DNA of 64,000 nucleotides from Xanthobacter aminoxidans (GTDB taxonomy: Bacteria > Pseudomonadota > Alphaproteobacteria > Rhizobiales > Xanthobacteraceae): positions 62,001 to 126,000 of the forward strand of contig NZ_JAMJXC010000006.1 of assembly GCF_023571765.1 (NCBI RefSeq), given 5' to 3'. Position numbers and translations under genes: made by a program. Positions 1-9,390 of the stretch are shown one piece after another. A model generated the notes under the pieces. That model searched no databases, was not told where the DNA came from, and worked only from the letters and a program-made list of their open reading frames with translations. Each line of letters begins with the position of its first letter. The first letter of the stretch is position 1.

Positions 1-1107
1 CTCGTACATCTCGGTGTCGTCGGCGAGCAGCAGGCCGGCGGGGCCCACCGAGCCCATGGTCTGCTGGCGCAGGCGGCGGTTGATGTCCGGCGCGCCCTTG
101 AACTGCACGGCGGTGACATGCTGGATGGTCTCGTCCACCGCGACAGGCTGGAGCACGAAGATCTGGATCTCGGCGATGAAGAGGTTCGGGAAGATCATGA
201 CGTGGGGCGAGCCGTCGATCATGATCTCGCGCGCCCGCTCCTCGCCATAGGCCGCGTTCATGCTCTTCACGTATTCGGGCAGGCGCTCCGGCGTGGTGCC
301 GAACCACTGGAGCGGCTTGTCGTGCTTGCGCCATTCGGGGCGCAGGTCGAATTCGGTGTGGCCGTTGCCATAGTCGCGGGTGAGGGCGGTCGAATCCGCG
401 CCGTAGAGGCTGCCGATGCCGGAGCTCGTCACCTGGAACACCGAGCCGTGGACGAAGCCGGGGTGGTAGCCGTCCGTCTCGTTTTCCAGCATGAACTTCC
501 AGTTGGCCTTGGTGCGGTGCTGGAGGAAGCCCGCGGTCAGCTCCAGCTCGCCGGTGGGCGAGTTGTCGAGCAGCTGGTCGAGGGCCGCCTTGGCGCCGCC
601 GAGATGCTCTTCCAGCGAGATGCCCTCGGCCGCCATGGAGCCGAAGACGAAGCCACGATAGATGGCGATGCGCGGCACCTTGCCGAGGTTCAGCCCCGCC
701 TTGCTCTGGCCCTCGTAGCCCTCCGGCAGGGCATAGCCCATGAGGTCGCCGGTGTTGGAGAAGGTCCAGGAGTGATAGGGGCAGGTGAAGCTGGTGCGGT
801 TGCCCTTCTGGTAGGCGCACAGCTGGTTGCCGCGATGGGGGCACTTATTGAGGAGGAGGCGGACCTCGCCTTCCCGGTCCCGCACCATCAGCACCGGCAT
901 GGGGCCGATGGACTTGGTGACATAATCGTTCTTGTTGGGAATTTCGCTGGTATGGCCCACATAGACCCAGGTCTTGTACCAGATCTTCTCCAGCTCTTCC
1001 TGGAAGATGGCGGGATCATAATAAAGACGGCTGTTGATGCGCGCGGGCTCGATGAGCGCGCGATAGTCGTGGGCCTGTGCGGCCTCGGACACGGCGGCGT
1101 GCGGCAT
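1..1107 (-). CDS. Rieske ring-hydroxylating oxygenase alpha subunit (3' part cut by window edge)
   Basis: Catalytic large subunit of a Rieske non-heme iron oxygenase, which adds O2-derived hydroxyls to an aromatic or related substrate using electrons from a separate reductase. The 369 visible residues carry the Rieske cluster ligands C89-x-H91 (CPHRGNQLC) and C109-x2-H112 (CPYHSW), then the mononuclear iron motif (NETDGYHPGFVH). The C-terminal end lies beyond position 1, so the gene is partial; family members are usually about 400-450 aa. ATG at 1107 is chosen because the protein begins MPHAAVSEAAQAHDYRALI and a GGGG tract lies just upstream. It diverges from the liv transporter operon, so the transporter may import its substrate or a related acid. 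The substrate cannot be told from this sequence. Confidence 0.9.
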   Translation of the reverse strand, partial: MPHAAVSEAAQAHDYRALIEPARINSRLYYDPAIFQEELEKIWYKTWVYVGHTSEIPNKNDYVTKSIGPMPVLMVRDREGEVRLLLNKCPHRGNQLCAYQKGNRTSFTCPYHSWTFSNTGDLMGYALPEGYEGQSKAGLNLGKVPRIAIYRGFVFGSMAAEGISLEEHLGGAKAALDQLLDNSPTGELELTAGFLQHRTKANWKFMLENETDGYHPGFVHGSVFQVTSSGIGSLYGADSTALTRDYGNGHTEFDLRPEWRKHDKPLQWFGTTPERLPEYVKSMNAAYGEERAREIMIDGSPHVMIFPNLFIAEIQIFVLQPVAVDETIQHVTAVQFKGAPDINRRLRQQTMGSVGPAGLLLADDTEMYE

Positions 1108-1151
1108 GGCGGTCCACCCCTGATGCGACGTTGGATTGTCGGATAATTCAT

Positions 1152-1166
1152 CGAACGATCGATCTA
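1152..1166. promoter_or_regulatory. Operator-like motif upstream of the Rieske oxygenase gene
   Basis: The sequence CGAACGATCGATCTA lies about 45 bp upstream of the Rieske gene start. It shares CGAACGATC and the half-site CGATCTA with the 1366-1390 site on the other side of this divergent region. A shared regulator is an inference; no regulator gene is adjacent within the window. Confidence 0.4.
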
Positions 1167-1365
1167 AGTATTCTCGCGTTCCTTGAGCCATGTCAAGCGG
1201 CGTCCTGCGACCGGCCGACGCAAATTCTTTCCGCGCCCGCCGCCGGGAGACCGCCCAGCGGCGCGCTTAATGCCCTGAAAGACCCAAAAAATTCCGCCCG
1301 GCTGACGTTGCGTTGAAACGCTCAAGATTCTGGTGGAAATGCGAACCGATCTGAATTAAAAAGAC

Positions 1366-1390
1366 CGAACGATCTAACGATAATAGATCG
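1366..1390. promoter_or_regulatory. Inverted-repeat operator candidate upstream of the liv operon
   Basis: CGATCTA at 1370-1376 and TAGATCG at 1384-1390 form a perfect 7-7-7 inverted repeat, preceded by CGAACGATC beginning at 1366. A further half-site, CGATCTG, is at 1347-1353. The repeat lies about 100 bp upstream of the livK start. The rest of the 1108-1492 intergenic region holds no convincing gene. Confidence 0.45.
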
Positions 1391-1492
1391 AAGCGTGATG
1401 CCCCCTCGCTTTCTCCCGCAGGCTTGTCTCCTCAGGCTTGTCCGCGGTGGCGACGGCTCGGCGGCGTCACCCATCAATTCTGGGGAGGACAC

Positions 1493-2653
1493 ATGAAGAG
1501 CATTGTCACGGGCGCCCTTGCGCTGGCCCTCATGGCCACCGCCGCCACCACCACCGCCACAACCCCCGCCCTCGCCGACATCAAGATCGGCGCCGTGGTC
1601 TCCGAGACGGGACCGGCCTCCTCCCTCGGCGATCCCGAGGCCAAGACCATCCGCATGATGGTGGAGGAGCTGAACGCCAAGGGCGGCATCAAGGGCGAGA
1701 AGGCCAAGCTCGTTCTCTATGACGACGGCGGCGACCCCTCCAAGGCCAAGACCTTCGCCACCCGCCTGGTGGAAGACGACGGCGTGGTCGCCATGGTCGG
1801 CGGCACCACCACCGGCACCTCGCTCGCCATCCTCGCGGTGGCGGAAGAGAGCAAGGTGCCCTTCATCTCGCTCGCCGGCGCCATCGAGATCATCGATCCG
1901 GTGAAGCCCTTCACCTTCAAGACCCCGCACACCGACCGCATGGCGTGCCAGAAGATCTTCGACGACATGAAGTCGCGCGGCCTGACCAAGATCGGCCTCA
2001 TCTCCGGCACCGACGGCTTCGGCGCCTCCATGCGCACCCAGTGCATCGCGGTGGCCAAGACCTCCGGCATCGAGATCGTCGCCGACGAGACCTACGGGCC
2101 GAAGGATGCGGACATGACCCCGCAGCTCACCAACATCCGCAACAAGAGCGGCATCCAGGCGGTGCTCAACACCGGCTTCGGGCAGGGGCCGGCCACCATC
2201 ACCCGCAACTATGCGCAGCTCGGCATCACTTTGCCGCTCTACCAGTCCCACGGCGTCGCTTCCAACGCCTTCATCGAGCTGTCCGGCGCCAAGAATGCCG
2301 AGGGCGTGCGCCTGCCCGGCACCGCGCTCCTCGTGGGCGAGCTGCTCGACCCGAAGGACCCGCAGAAAAACGTGGTGCTGGCCTACAAGGCGAGCTTCGA
2401 GAAGGCGGCCGGCGGCGCGCCGGTCTCCACCTTCGGCGGCTATGCCCACGACGCCATGCGCATCCTCACCGAGGCGCTGGCGAAGGCCCCCTCCGCCAAG
2501 CCGGCCGCCATCCGCGATGCCATCGAGGGCACCACGGGCCTCGTCGGCACCACCGGCACCTACAATTACGCGAAGACCGACCATCTCGGCCTCGATCTCT
2601 CCGCCTTCCGCATGCTGGAAATCAGCAACGGCGGCTGGAAGCTGGTGAAGTAG
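1493..2653 (+). CDS. livK: ABC transporter substrate-binding protein, branched-chain amino acid type
   Basis: Periplasmic binding protein of a LivK/HAAT-type importer, 386 aa. A signal peptide is clear (MKSIVTGALALALMATAATT..., cleavage near ALA-D), then a type I periplasmic-binding fold with the usual opening IKIGAVVSETGPASSLG. The ATG at 1493 is preferred over an upstream in-frame ATG at 1424 because it follows a strong GGGGAGGA ribosome site and places the signal peptide at the N terminus. It heads livKHMGF, a complete importer. The ligand is not predictable; such systems in these bacteria often carry aromatic acids, amides or dicarboxylates as well as amino acids. Divergence from a Rieske oxygenase favours an aromatic ligand, which is an inference. 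Confidence 0.92.
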   Translation: MKSIVTGALALALMATAATTTATTPALADIKIGAVVSETGPASSLGDPEAKTIRMMVEELNAKGGIKGEKAKLVLYDDGGDPSKAKTFATRLVEDDGVVAMVGGTTTGTSLAILAVAEESKVPFISLAGAIEIIDPVKPFTFKTPHTDRMACQKIFDDMKSRGLTKIGLISGTDGFGASMRTQCIAVAKTSGIEIVADETYGPKDADMTPQLTNIRNKSGIQAVLNTGFGQGPATITRNYAQLGITLPLYQSHGVASNAFIELSGAKNAEGVRLPGTALLVGELLDPKDPQKNVVLAYKASFEKAAGGAPVSTFGGYAHDAMRILTEALAKAPSAKPAAIRDAIEGTTGLVGTTGTYNYAKTDHLGLDLSAFRMLEISNGGWKLVK

Positions 2654-2696
2654 AGGGGCCTGCCCGGTCCTTCGGTCCGCCGGCCTTCCGCCATCG

Positions 2697-2728
2697 GCCC
2701 ACGGCCGCCGTCAGGGGCGGCCGTGGGC
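2697..2728 (+). terminator. Hairpin between livK and livH (attenuator or processing site)
   Basis: A perfect 13-bp stem (2697-2709 with 2716-2728) and 6-nt loop lie 44 bp after the livK stop codon. No T-run follows, so it is better read as an mRNA-stabilising or partial termination hairpin that raises binding protein over permease. Confidence 0.55.
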
Positions 2729-2864
2729 GCCCTCACCAAAGACAAGCCGCCCCCGCCGGATGCGCCGCACCCGGCGGCACGCGCGGCACCCCTTCCACAC
2801 AGCGTGAGGCGGCCTGCCGGCCCATCCGGCCCGCTGCCTTGAACCGCCCGCGGGGAGCGAGCGC

Positions 2865-3737
2865 ATGTCCGATCTGCTGCAATTCCTGGTGTCCGGGGTC
2901 ACGGTGGGCGCGGTCTATGCCCTCGTCGCCCTCGGCTTCACCATCATCTACAACGCCTCCGACGTGGTGAACTTCGCCCAGGGCGAGTTCGTGATGCTGG
3001 GCGGCATGATCAGCGTGGCCGGCGTCGCCGCCGGGCTGCCCTTGCCGCTCGCGGCGCTCATCGCCATCGCGCTCACGGCGGCCATCGGCGTGGCGCTGAA
3101 CACCTTCGCCATCGAGCCGGCGCGCGGGGCGCCCGTGGTGTCGCTCATCATCATCACCATCGGCGCCTCCATCTTCATCCGGGGCGTCACCCAGATCGTG
3201 CTCGACAAGGGCACCCACCGGCTGCCGTCCTTCTCCGGCGATGATCCCATCCATGTGCTGGGCGCCACCGTGCTGCCGCAGAGCCTGTGGGTGGTGGCGG
3301 GGGCGGTGGCCATCTTCGTGGCGCTGTGGCTGTTCTTCACCCGCACGCTCACGGGGCGCGCGGTGCTCGCCACCTCCAACAATCGCCTCGCGGCGCAGCT
3401 CGTGGGCATCAACACGCGCTTCGTGATGACGCTCTCCTTCGCCTTGTCCGCCGCCATCGGCGCGCTGGCAGGCGTGCTCATCACCCCCATTTTGCCCACC
3501 AGCTTCGAGATCGGCATCTCGCTGGCGCTGAAGGGCTTCGCCGCCGCCATGCTGGGCGGCATGGGCAACCCCAAGGGGGCGCTGGCGGGCGGGCTGCTGC
3601 TCGGCCTCATGGAGGCGCTGACGGCGGGCTACATCTCCTCCCACTACAAGGATGCGGTGGCCTTCTTCGTCATTCTCGCCGTGCTGTTCGCCTTCCCGCG
3701 CGGCCTCTACGGCAGCAATCCGGTGGAGCGCGTGTGA
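2865..3737 (+). CDS. livH: Branched-chain-type ABC transporter permease LivH
   Basis: Inner-membrane permease subunit, 290 aa, almost entirely hydrophobic helices. The N terminus (FLVSGVTVGAVYALVALGFT) and the following N-F-A-Q-G-E segment near residue 42 are characteristic of the LivH family. It pairs with LivM to form the channel energised by LivG and LivF. The ribosome site GGGGAGCGA precedes the ATG. Its stop codon lies two bases before the livM start, so the two are translated together. Confidence 0.93.
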   Translation: MSDLLQFLVSGVTVGAVYALVALGFTIIYNASDVVNFAQGEFVMLGGMISVAGVAAGLPLPLAALIAIALTAAIGVALNTFAIEPARGAPVVSLIIITIGASIFIRGVTQIVLDKGTHRLPSFSGDDPIHVLGATVLPQSLWVVAGAVAIFVALWLFFTRTLTGRAVLATSNNRLAAQLVGINTRFVMTLSFALSAAIGALAGVLITPILPTSFEIGISLALKGFAAAMLGGMGNPKGALAGGLLLGLMEALTAGYISSHYKDAVAFFVILAVLFAFPRGLYGSNPVERV

Positions 3738-3739
3738 CC

Positions 3740-4696
3740 ATGCGGCTCTCCCCGAAGCAGTCCACTCTGCTTGTGCTGGCGGTGCTGATGATCGCCAGCC
3801 CCTTCTTCTTCCCGTCGAACTATTACTATCGCGTCGGCTCGCTGGTCTTCGTCAATGCCATCGCGGTGGTGGGCATCGTCATCCTCACCGGCTATGCCGG
3901 GCAGATCAGCCTCGGCCATGCGGGCTTCCTCGGCATCGGCGGCTATGCCTGCGCGCTGCTGCCGGCGCATTTCGGCCTGCCTCCGGCGCTGGCGGTGGTG
4001 GCCGGCGCGGCGATTTCCGGCGCCATCGCCTATGTGGTGGGCCGGCCCATCCTGAAGCTGAAGGGCTACTACCTCGCGGTGGCGACGCTGGGCTTCGGGG
4101 TGCTGGTGTCCATGGTGCTCGCCAACGAAGGCTGGCTCACCGGCGGGCCGGACGGCATCAAGGTGCCCGATCCCGGCATCCGCGCGCTGCTGGAACAGGT
4201 CGGCATCGAACTCACCAACCCGCAATTCTGGTACGCCTTCTGCGGCCTCGTGCTGTTCATCGGCGCCTGGCTCGCGCTGAACCTGCGCGAAAGCCCCACC
4301 GGCCGGGCGCTGCGGGCGCTGCACGGCTCGGAGGTGGCGGCGCGCACGGCGGGCATCGACATCGCGAAAGCAAAGCTGAACGCCTTCGTCATCTCCGCCG
4401 TCTACGCCTCCGTCGCCGGCTCCCTGCTGGCGTTGCAGAACCGGCTCATCACGCCCGATGTGGCGGGCTTCATGCACTCCATCGAGCTTGTCACCATGGC
4501 GGTGCTGGGCGGGGCGGGCTCGGTGCTGGGCGGCATCTTCGGCGCGGCGCTGCTCACTCTGCTGCCGCAGGTGCTCACCGTGCTGCAGGACTACGAGCAC
4601 GTGGTGCTGGGCCTCGTGATGATGGGGGTGATGATCTTCCTGCCGGCGGGGCTCATCCCCAGCGCCCGGCGCCTGCTGCGGGGGAGGGGGGAATGA
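3740..4696 (+). CDS. livM: Branched-chain-type ABC transporter permease LivM
   Basis: Second inner-membrane permease, 318 aa. It has the LivM signature TGYAGQISLGHAGFLGIGGY near residue 50 and further hydrophobic helices. ATG at 3740 follows the livH stop directly; the open frame extends much further upstream, but that part overlaps livH and is not expected to be translated. The 3' end overlaps livG by four bases (ATGA). Confidence 0.93.
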   Translation: MRLSPKQSTLLVLAVLMIASPFFFPSNYYYRVGSLVFVNAIAVVGIVILTGYAGQISLGHAGFLGIGGYACALLPAHFGLPPALAVVAGAAISGAIAYVVGRPILKLKGYYLAVATLGFGVLVSMVLANEGWLTGGPDGIKVPDPGIRALLEQVGIELTNPQFWYAFCGLVLFIGAWLALNLRESPTGRALRALHGSEVAARTAGIDIAKAKLNAFVISAVYASVAGSLLALQNRLITPDVAGFMHSIELVTMAVLGGAGSVLGGIFGAALLTLLPQVLTVLQDYEHVVLGLVMMGVMIFLPAGLIPSARRLLRGRGE

Positions 4697-5478
4697 GCCT
4701 TTTGCAAGTGGAAGGCCTCGGCATCTCCTTCGGCGGCGTGACGGCGGTCAACGACGTGTCCTTCGCGCTGGATCAGGGCAAGATCGTCTCGGTCATCGGC
4801 CCCAACGGGGCGGGCAAGACCACGCTCTTCAACATGATCTCCGGCGTCTACCTGCCCAAATCCGGCAAGGTGCGCCTCGACGGAGAGGACGTGACCGGCC
4901 TGCGGCCGGACCTGCTGGCGGTGCGCGGCATGTCGCGCACCTTCCAGAACCTCCAGATCTTCCAGGAGATGAGCGTTCTGGAGAACGTCATCGTCGGCTT
5001 CCACATGCACGAGCGCGGGCCGGTGCTGGCCGATCTGTTCGCCCTTCCCGGCTCGCGCAAGCGGGCGCGGGCGGCGGCGGAGGGCGCGCGCGTCCTGCTG
5101 GAGCGGGTGGGGCTGGAGCGGGCGGCGGAGCGCGAGGCCGGCGCCCTCTCCTACGGCGCGCTGAAGCGCCTCGAGATTGCCCGGGCGCTGGCCGCCCGCC
5201 CCCGCGTGCTGTTGCTCGACGAGCCGGCGGCGGGCTGCAACGCGGTGGAGACGGAGGAGATCGATCGCCTCATCTGCGAGGTGGCGAAGACCGGCGTCGC
5301 CATCCTGCTGGTGGAGCACGACATGAAGCTGGTGATGCGCCTCTCCGACACCATCGTGGTGCTGGACCACGGCGAGAAGATCGCCGAGGGCGATCCCGCC
5401 GTGGTCAGCCGCGACCCCAGGGTGATCGAGGCCTATCTCGGCGCCGGCACGACGGAGGCGCTCCATGCTCACGGTTGA
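4693..5478 (+). CDS. livG: ABC transporter ATP-binding protein LivG
   Basis: Cytoplasmic ATPase, 261 aa. Walker A is GPNGAGKTT, the signature region is LSYGALKRLEIARAL and Walker B is VLLLDEPAAG, followed by the switch histidine in LLVEHDMKLV. The signature LSYGA replaces the usual LSGGQ, a common variant in LivG proteins. The start overlaps the livM stop and the end overlaps the livF start by 14 bases, so the genes are translationally coupled. Confidence 0.94.
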   Translation: MSLLQVEGLGISFGGVTAVNDVSFALDQGKIVSVIGPNGAGKTTLFNMISGVYLPKSGKVRLDGEDVTGLRPDLLAVRGMSRTFQNLQIFQEMSVLENVIVGFHMHERGPVLADLFALPGSRKRARAAAEGARVLLERVGLERAAEREAGALSYGALKRLEIARALAARPRVLLLDEPAAGCNAVETEEIDRLICEVAKTGVAILLVEHDMKLVMRLSDTIVVLDHGEKIAEGDPAVVSRDPRVIEAYLGAGTTEALHAHG

Positions 5479-6166
5479 GGGCCTGCGCTCGCGCTACGGG
5501 CGCATCGAGGTGCTGCACGGGGTGGATTTGTTCGTCGGCTCCGGCGAGATCGTCACGGTGGTGGGGGCGAACGGGGCGGGCAAGACCACGCTGCTGCGCT
5601 GCCTCTCCGGCGTGCAGCCGGTGTCGGGCGGCTCCATCACCTTTCGCGGCGAGGCTTTGACGGCTGTTCCCGCCTATCGCCGGGTGGCGCGGGGGCTGGC
5701 GCAATCGCCGGAGGGGCGGCAGATCTTCACCAATCTCAGTGTGGAGGAAAACCTGCGCCTCGGCGCCTTCGTCTTCGCTGACGACCGCGTGGAGCGCGAC
5801 ATGGCGGATGCCTTCGCCATGTTCCCCATCCTGAAGGAGAAGCGCAACCAGCTGGCCGGCGGCCTCTCCGGCGGGCAGCAGCAGATGCTGGCCATCGCCC
5901 GCGCCCTCATGGGCCGGCCCGCCTGCCTGCTGCTGGACGAGCCCTCCATGGGCCTCGCGCCCATCCTCGTGGCGCAGATCTTCGAGGTGGTGAAGGGGCT
6001 GAAGGCGCTGGATGTCACCGTGCTGCTGGTGGAGCAGAATGCCTTCGGGGCGCTGTCGGTGGCCGACCGGGGCTATGTGATGGAGACCGGCCGCGTCACC
6101 ATGGTGGGCCCGGCGGCGGAACTGATCGCCGATCCGCGCGTGCGCGAGGCGTATCTGGGGATCTGA
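5465..6166 (+). CDS. livF: ABC transporter ATP-binding protein LivF
   Basis: Second ATPase of the importer, 233 aa, forming the nucleotide-binding heterodimer with LivG. It contains Walker A (GANGAGKTT), canonical signature LSGGQQQMLAIARAL, Walker B (CLLLDEPSMG) and LVEQNA after it. It is the last gene of the liv operon, closed by the hairpin at 6168-6197 shared with the convergent RND operon. Confidence 0.94.
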   Translation: MLTVEGLRSRYGRIEVLHGVDLFVGSGEIVTVVGANGAGKTTLLRCLSGVQPVSGGSITFRGEALTAVPAYRRVARGLAQSPEGRQIFTNLSVEENLRLGAFVFADDRVERDMADAFAMFPILKEKRNQLAGGLSGGQQQMLAIARALMGRPACLLLDEPSMGLAPILVAQIFEVVKGLKALDVTVLLVEQNAFGALSVADRGYVMETGRVTMVGPAAELIADPRVREAYLGI

Positions 6167-6167
6167 G

Positions 6168-6197
6168 CCGGCCGCCCCGCGAAAGGGGCGGCCGGCC
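6168..6197. terminator. Bidirectional terminator between livF and the RND operon
   Basis: A 12-bp perfect stem (6168-6179 with 6186-6197) with a GCGAAA loop sits between convergent livF and the RND pump gene, followed on the plus strand by CTTTC. It likely ends both transcripts. Confidence 0.7.
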
Positions 6198-6207
6198 TTT
6201 CAGCGCC

Positions 6208-9200
6208 TCAATGGCTGCTGCCCGCCTCCGGCGCGGGTGGCGTCGTTACCTTGGGCGGCGCCGCCACCTTCGGACGCGCGCCGGGGCGCAGCTTCTCGCG
6301 GATGCCCTGGAACAGCACGTAGAGCGGCGGGATGACGAAGATGCCGAGGAAGGAGGCGGCGATCATGCCGCCGAACACCGGCGTGCCCACATTCTGCCGC
6401 GCCATCTGCGCCGCGCCGGTGGCCACCACCAGCGGGTAGAGGCCGAGGATGAAGGCCAGCGACGTCATCATCACCGGCCGGAACCGCAGACGCGAGCCCT
6501 CGGTGGCGGCCTGGAGCAGGTCCTCGCCATGCTCGCGCCGCTCCTTGGCGAACTCGACGATGAGGATGCCGTTCTTCGCCGCAAGGCCGATGAGCACGAT
6601 CATGCCGATCTGCCCGTAGAGGTCGAGGGTGAGCTGGCCGATGACGATGGCCGCGAACGCCCCGAGCATGCCCACCGTGACGGAGAGCAGCACCGGCACC
6701 GGGATGGACCAGCTTTCATAGAGCGCCACCAGGAACAGGAAGGCGAACAGCACGGCGAAGGCGAGGATGATGCCCGTCTTGCCCTCCGCCCGCTTTTCCT
6801 GGAACGAGGTGTCGGTCCACGCGCCGGAGAAGCCCTGCGGCAGGGTCTTGGCCGCCACCGCGTCCATGGCGGCCAGCGCCTGTCCGGAGGAGACGCCGGG
6901 GGCGGGCGAACCCTGCACCGTCACCGCGCGCTTGTTGTTGTAGCGGATGAGCGCCGGCGGGCCGACCTCCACCCGCACCTCCACGATGGAGCGCAGCGGG
7001 ATCATCTCGCCTTTGTTGTTGCGGACATGGATGCGGTAGATGTCCTCCACATCCTTCCTGTCCTCGCCCTCCGCCTGCACCTGCACCTGCCAGGTGCGGC
7101 CGTAGAGGTTCATGTCGTTCACATAGAGCCCGCCCAGCGAGGTCTGGAGCGCGGTGAACACGCTGTCGAGGGGCACGCCCAGCACCTGCGCCTTGTCGCG
7201 GTCGATGTCGAGCTGGAGCGAGGGGTTGGTGGCGGAATAGGTGGAGAACACGCGGGTAAGCTGCGGGTCCTGATTGGCGGCGATCAAGAGGCCGCGCAGC
7301 ACCTGCGCCAGCACCTTCGGATCGCCGGCGCGCAGATCCTGCAGCACGAAGGAGAAGCCGCCGCCGGTGCCGAGGCCGACGATGGGCGGCGGGCCGAGCG
7401 GCACCACCGTTCCGCCGGGGATCATGCGCATCTTCTCGCCGAGGCGCGCGAGCACCGCGTTGGCGCTCTCGTCCTTGCCCTTGCGCTCCTCGAACGGCTT
7501 CATGGTGACGACGATGAAGGCGGCGTTGGGCTGGGAGTAGTTGTCGATGAAGTTGAGGCCGATGACGGAGGTGTAGTCCTCCACCGTGTGCTCTTCCTTC
7601 AGGATCGCCTCGGCCTTGCGGATCACCTCCGTGGTGCGCCCCACCGAGGCGCCGCCGGGAAGCTGCACGACGACGAAGAAGGCGCCCTGGTCGTCCTCCG
7701 GCAGGAAGCCCGTGGGGGTGAGCTTCGACAAGGCGAAGATGCCGCCCGAGGCCACGAACACGCAGACGAGGCCGATGAGCGAGAAGCGCACGAGGCGCGC
7801 CACCACCGCTCCATAGGCATCGCGCACCTTGTCGATGCCGCGCATGACGTAGCCGATGGGCCCCTTCTTCGGCCCGTGGGAGGGCTTCAAGAGGATGCCG
7901 CACAAAGCGGGGGAGAGGGTGAGCGCGTTGATGGCCGAGAGGAACATGGCCACCGCCACCGTGATGGCGAACTGGCGGAACAGCTCGCCGGAGATGCCGG
8001 GGATGAAGGCCACCGGCACGAACACGGAGAGCAGCACGAGGGTGATGGCGATGATGGGGGCGGTGATTTCCGCCATGGCCCTCTTGGTGGCGTCGGCGGG
8101 GGACAGCTCGGGATGCTCCTCCATCACCCGCTCGACATTCTCCACCACCACGATGGCGTCATCCACCACGATGCCGATGGCCAGCACGATGGCGAGCAGC
8201 GACACGGTGTTGGCGGAATAGCCGATGGCGTTCAGCACGATGAAGGTGCCGATGAGGCTCACCGGCACCGCCAGCGTCGGGATGAGGGTGGCGCGGAACG
8301 AGCCGAGGAAGAGGTACACCACCAGCACCACGAGGATGAACGCCTCGATCAGCGTCTTCTGCACCTCGTGGATGGTGTCGGTGACGAAGATGGTGGGGTC
8401 GTAGGTGACCTTCCAGGCGAGATCCTCGGGGAAGGCCTTGGCCAGCTCGTCCATGCGGGCGCGGATGGCGTTGATGGTGGTGATGGCGTTGGCGCCGGGC
8501 GACTGGTAGAGCGCCAGCACCGCCGAGGGGCCGCCGTTGAACAGGGTCTCGCGGTCGAGGTTGGAGGCCCCCATCTCGAGGCGCGCCACGTCGCCGAGGC
8601 GCAGCACCGAGCCGTCGTCATTGGTGCGCAGGACGATGTTCTCGAACTCCGCGACGCTGGAGAGGCGGCCCTTGGTGCGCAGGTTCAGCTGCAATTGCTG
8701 GTCGTCCGCCACCGGGCGGGCGCCGAGGCGGCCCACGGCGGCCTGGATGTTCTGCGAGCGGATGGCGTTCACCACGTCCTCGGCGGTCAGGCCGAGGCCG
8801 GTGAGGCGGTCGGTCTTCACCCAGGCGCGCATGGCATAGTCCTGCGGCCCCCACAGGCCCGCGTCGCCGACGCCGGGGATGGACTTCAATTCGTCGAGAA
8901 TGTTGATGGTGACGTAATTGGAGATGTAGAGCGGGTCCCAGGTCTTTTTCGGCGAATAGATCGCCAGCACGCCGAGCAGCGCGGACGACTTCTTCTTCAC
9001 CGTCACGCCCTGGCGCTTCACGTCCTCCGGCAGCTTGGAGAGGGCGACCTGCACCCGGTTGTTCATGTTGACGGTGTTGATATCCGGGTCGGTGCCCAGC
9101 TCGAACGAGCCGGTGAGGGTGTAGGACCCGTCATCGCCGGAGACGCTCTTCATGTAGATGAGCTTGTCCACGCCCACCACCTGCGCCTCGATGGGCTGGG

Positions 9201-9387
9201 CGACGGTGGAATCCACCACCTCGGCGGAAGCGCCGGGATAGAAGGTGGTCACCGACACCTGCGGCGGGATGATGTCGGGATATTGCGATACGGGGATCGC
9301 GAAGAGGGAGAGCAGGCCCGCGATCACCGTGACGATGGCGATGACGATGGCGAGCCGCGGGCGGTCGACGAAGACGGAGGAGAGCAT
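6208..9387 (-). CDS. RND multidrug efflux transporter, HAE1 family
   Basis: Inner-membrane proton-driven pump of the AcrB/MexB type, 1059 aa, the normal family length. It opens [20 protein letters not shown], typical of HAE1 pumps. The paired intramembrane aspartates of the proton relay are visible ([18 protein letters not shown], about residue 400). Two large periplasmic loops and a second helix bundle follow. The gene lies directly after the adaptor gene, four bases apart, so the two form an operon. No outer-membrane channel gene is in the window, so the pump must borrow one. Substrates cannot be inferred. Confidence 0.95.
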   Translation of the reverse strand: MLSSVFVDRPRLAIVIAIVTVIAGLLSLFAIPVSQYPDIIPPQVSVTTFYPGASAEVVDSTVAQPIEAQVVGVDKLIYMKSVSGDDGSYTLTGSFELGTDPDINTVNMNNRVQVALSKLPEDVKRQGVTVKKKSSALLGVLAIYSPKKTWDPLYISNYVTINILDELKSIPGVGDAGLWGPQDYAMRAWVKTDRLTGLGLTAEDVVNAIRSQNIQAAVGRLGARPVADDQQLQLNLRTKGRLSSVAEFENIVLRTNDDGSVLRLGDVARLEMGASNLDRETLFNGGPSAVLALYQSPGANAITTINAIRARMDELAKAFPEDLAWKVTYDPTIFVTDTIHEVQKTLIEAFILVVLVVYLFLGSFRATLIPTLAVPVSLIGTFIVLNAIGYSANTVSLLAIVLAIGIVVDDAIVVVENVERVMEEHPELSPADATKRAMAEITAPIIAITLVLLSVFVPVAFIPGISGELFRQFAITVAVAMFLSAINALTLSPALCGILLKPSHGPKKGPIGYVMRGIDKVRDAYGAVVARLVRFSLIGLVCVFVASGGIFALSKLTPTGFLPEDDQGAFFVVVQLPGGASVGRTTEVIRKAEAILKEEHTVEDYTSVIGLNFIDNYSQPNAAFIVVTMKPFEERKGKDESANAVLARLGEKMRMIPGGTVVPLGPPPIVGLGTGGGFSFVLQDLRAGDPKVLAQVLRGLLIAANQDPQLTRVFSTYSATNPSLQLDIDRDKAQVLGVPLDSVFTALQTSLGGLYVNDMNLYGRTWQVQVQAEGEDRKDVEDIYRIHVRNNKGEMIPLRSIVEVRVEVGPPALIRYNNKRAVTVQGSPAPGVSSGQALAAMDAVAAKTLPQGFSGAWTDTSFQEKRAEGKTGIILAFAVLFAFLFLVALYESWSIPVPVLLSVTVGMLGAFAAIVIGQLTLDLYGQIGMIVLIGLAAKNGILIVEFAKERREHGEDLLQAATEGSRLRFRPVMMTSLAFILGLYPLVVATGAAQMARQNVGTPVFGGMIAASFLGIFVIPPLYVLFQGIREKLRPGARPKVAAPPKVTTPPAPEAGSSH

Positions 9388-9390
9388 GGC

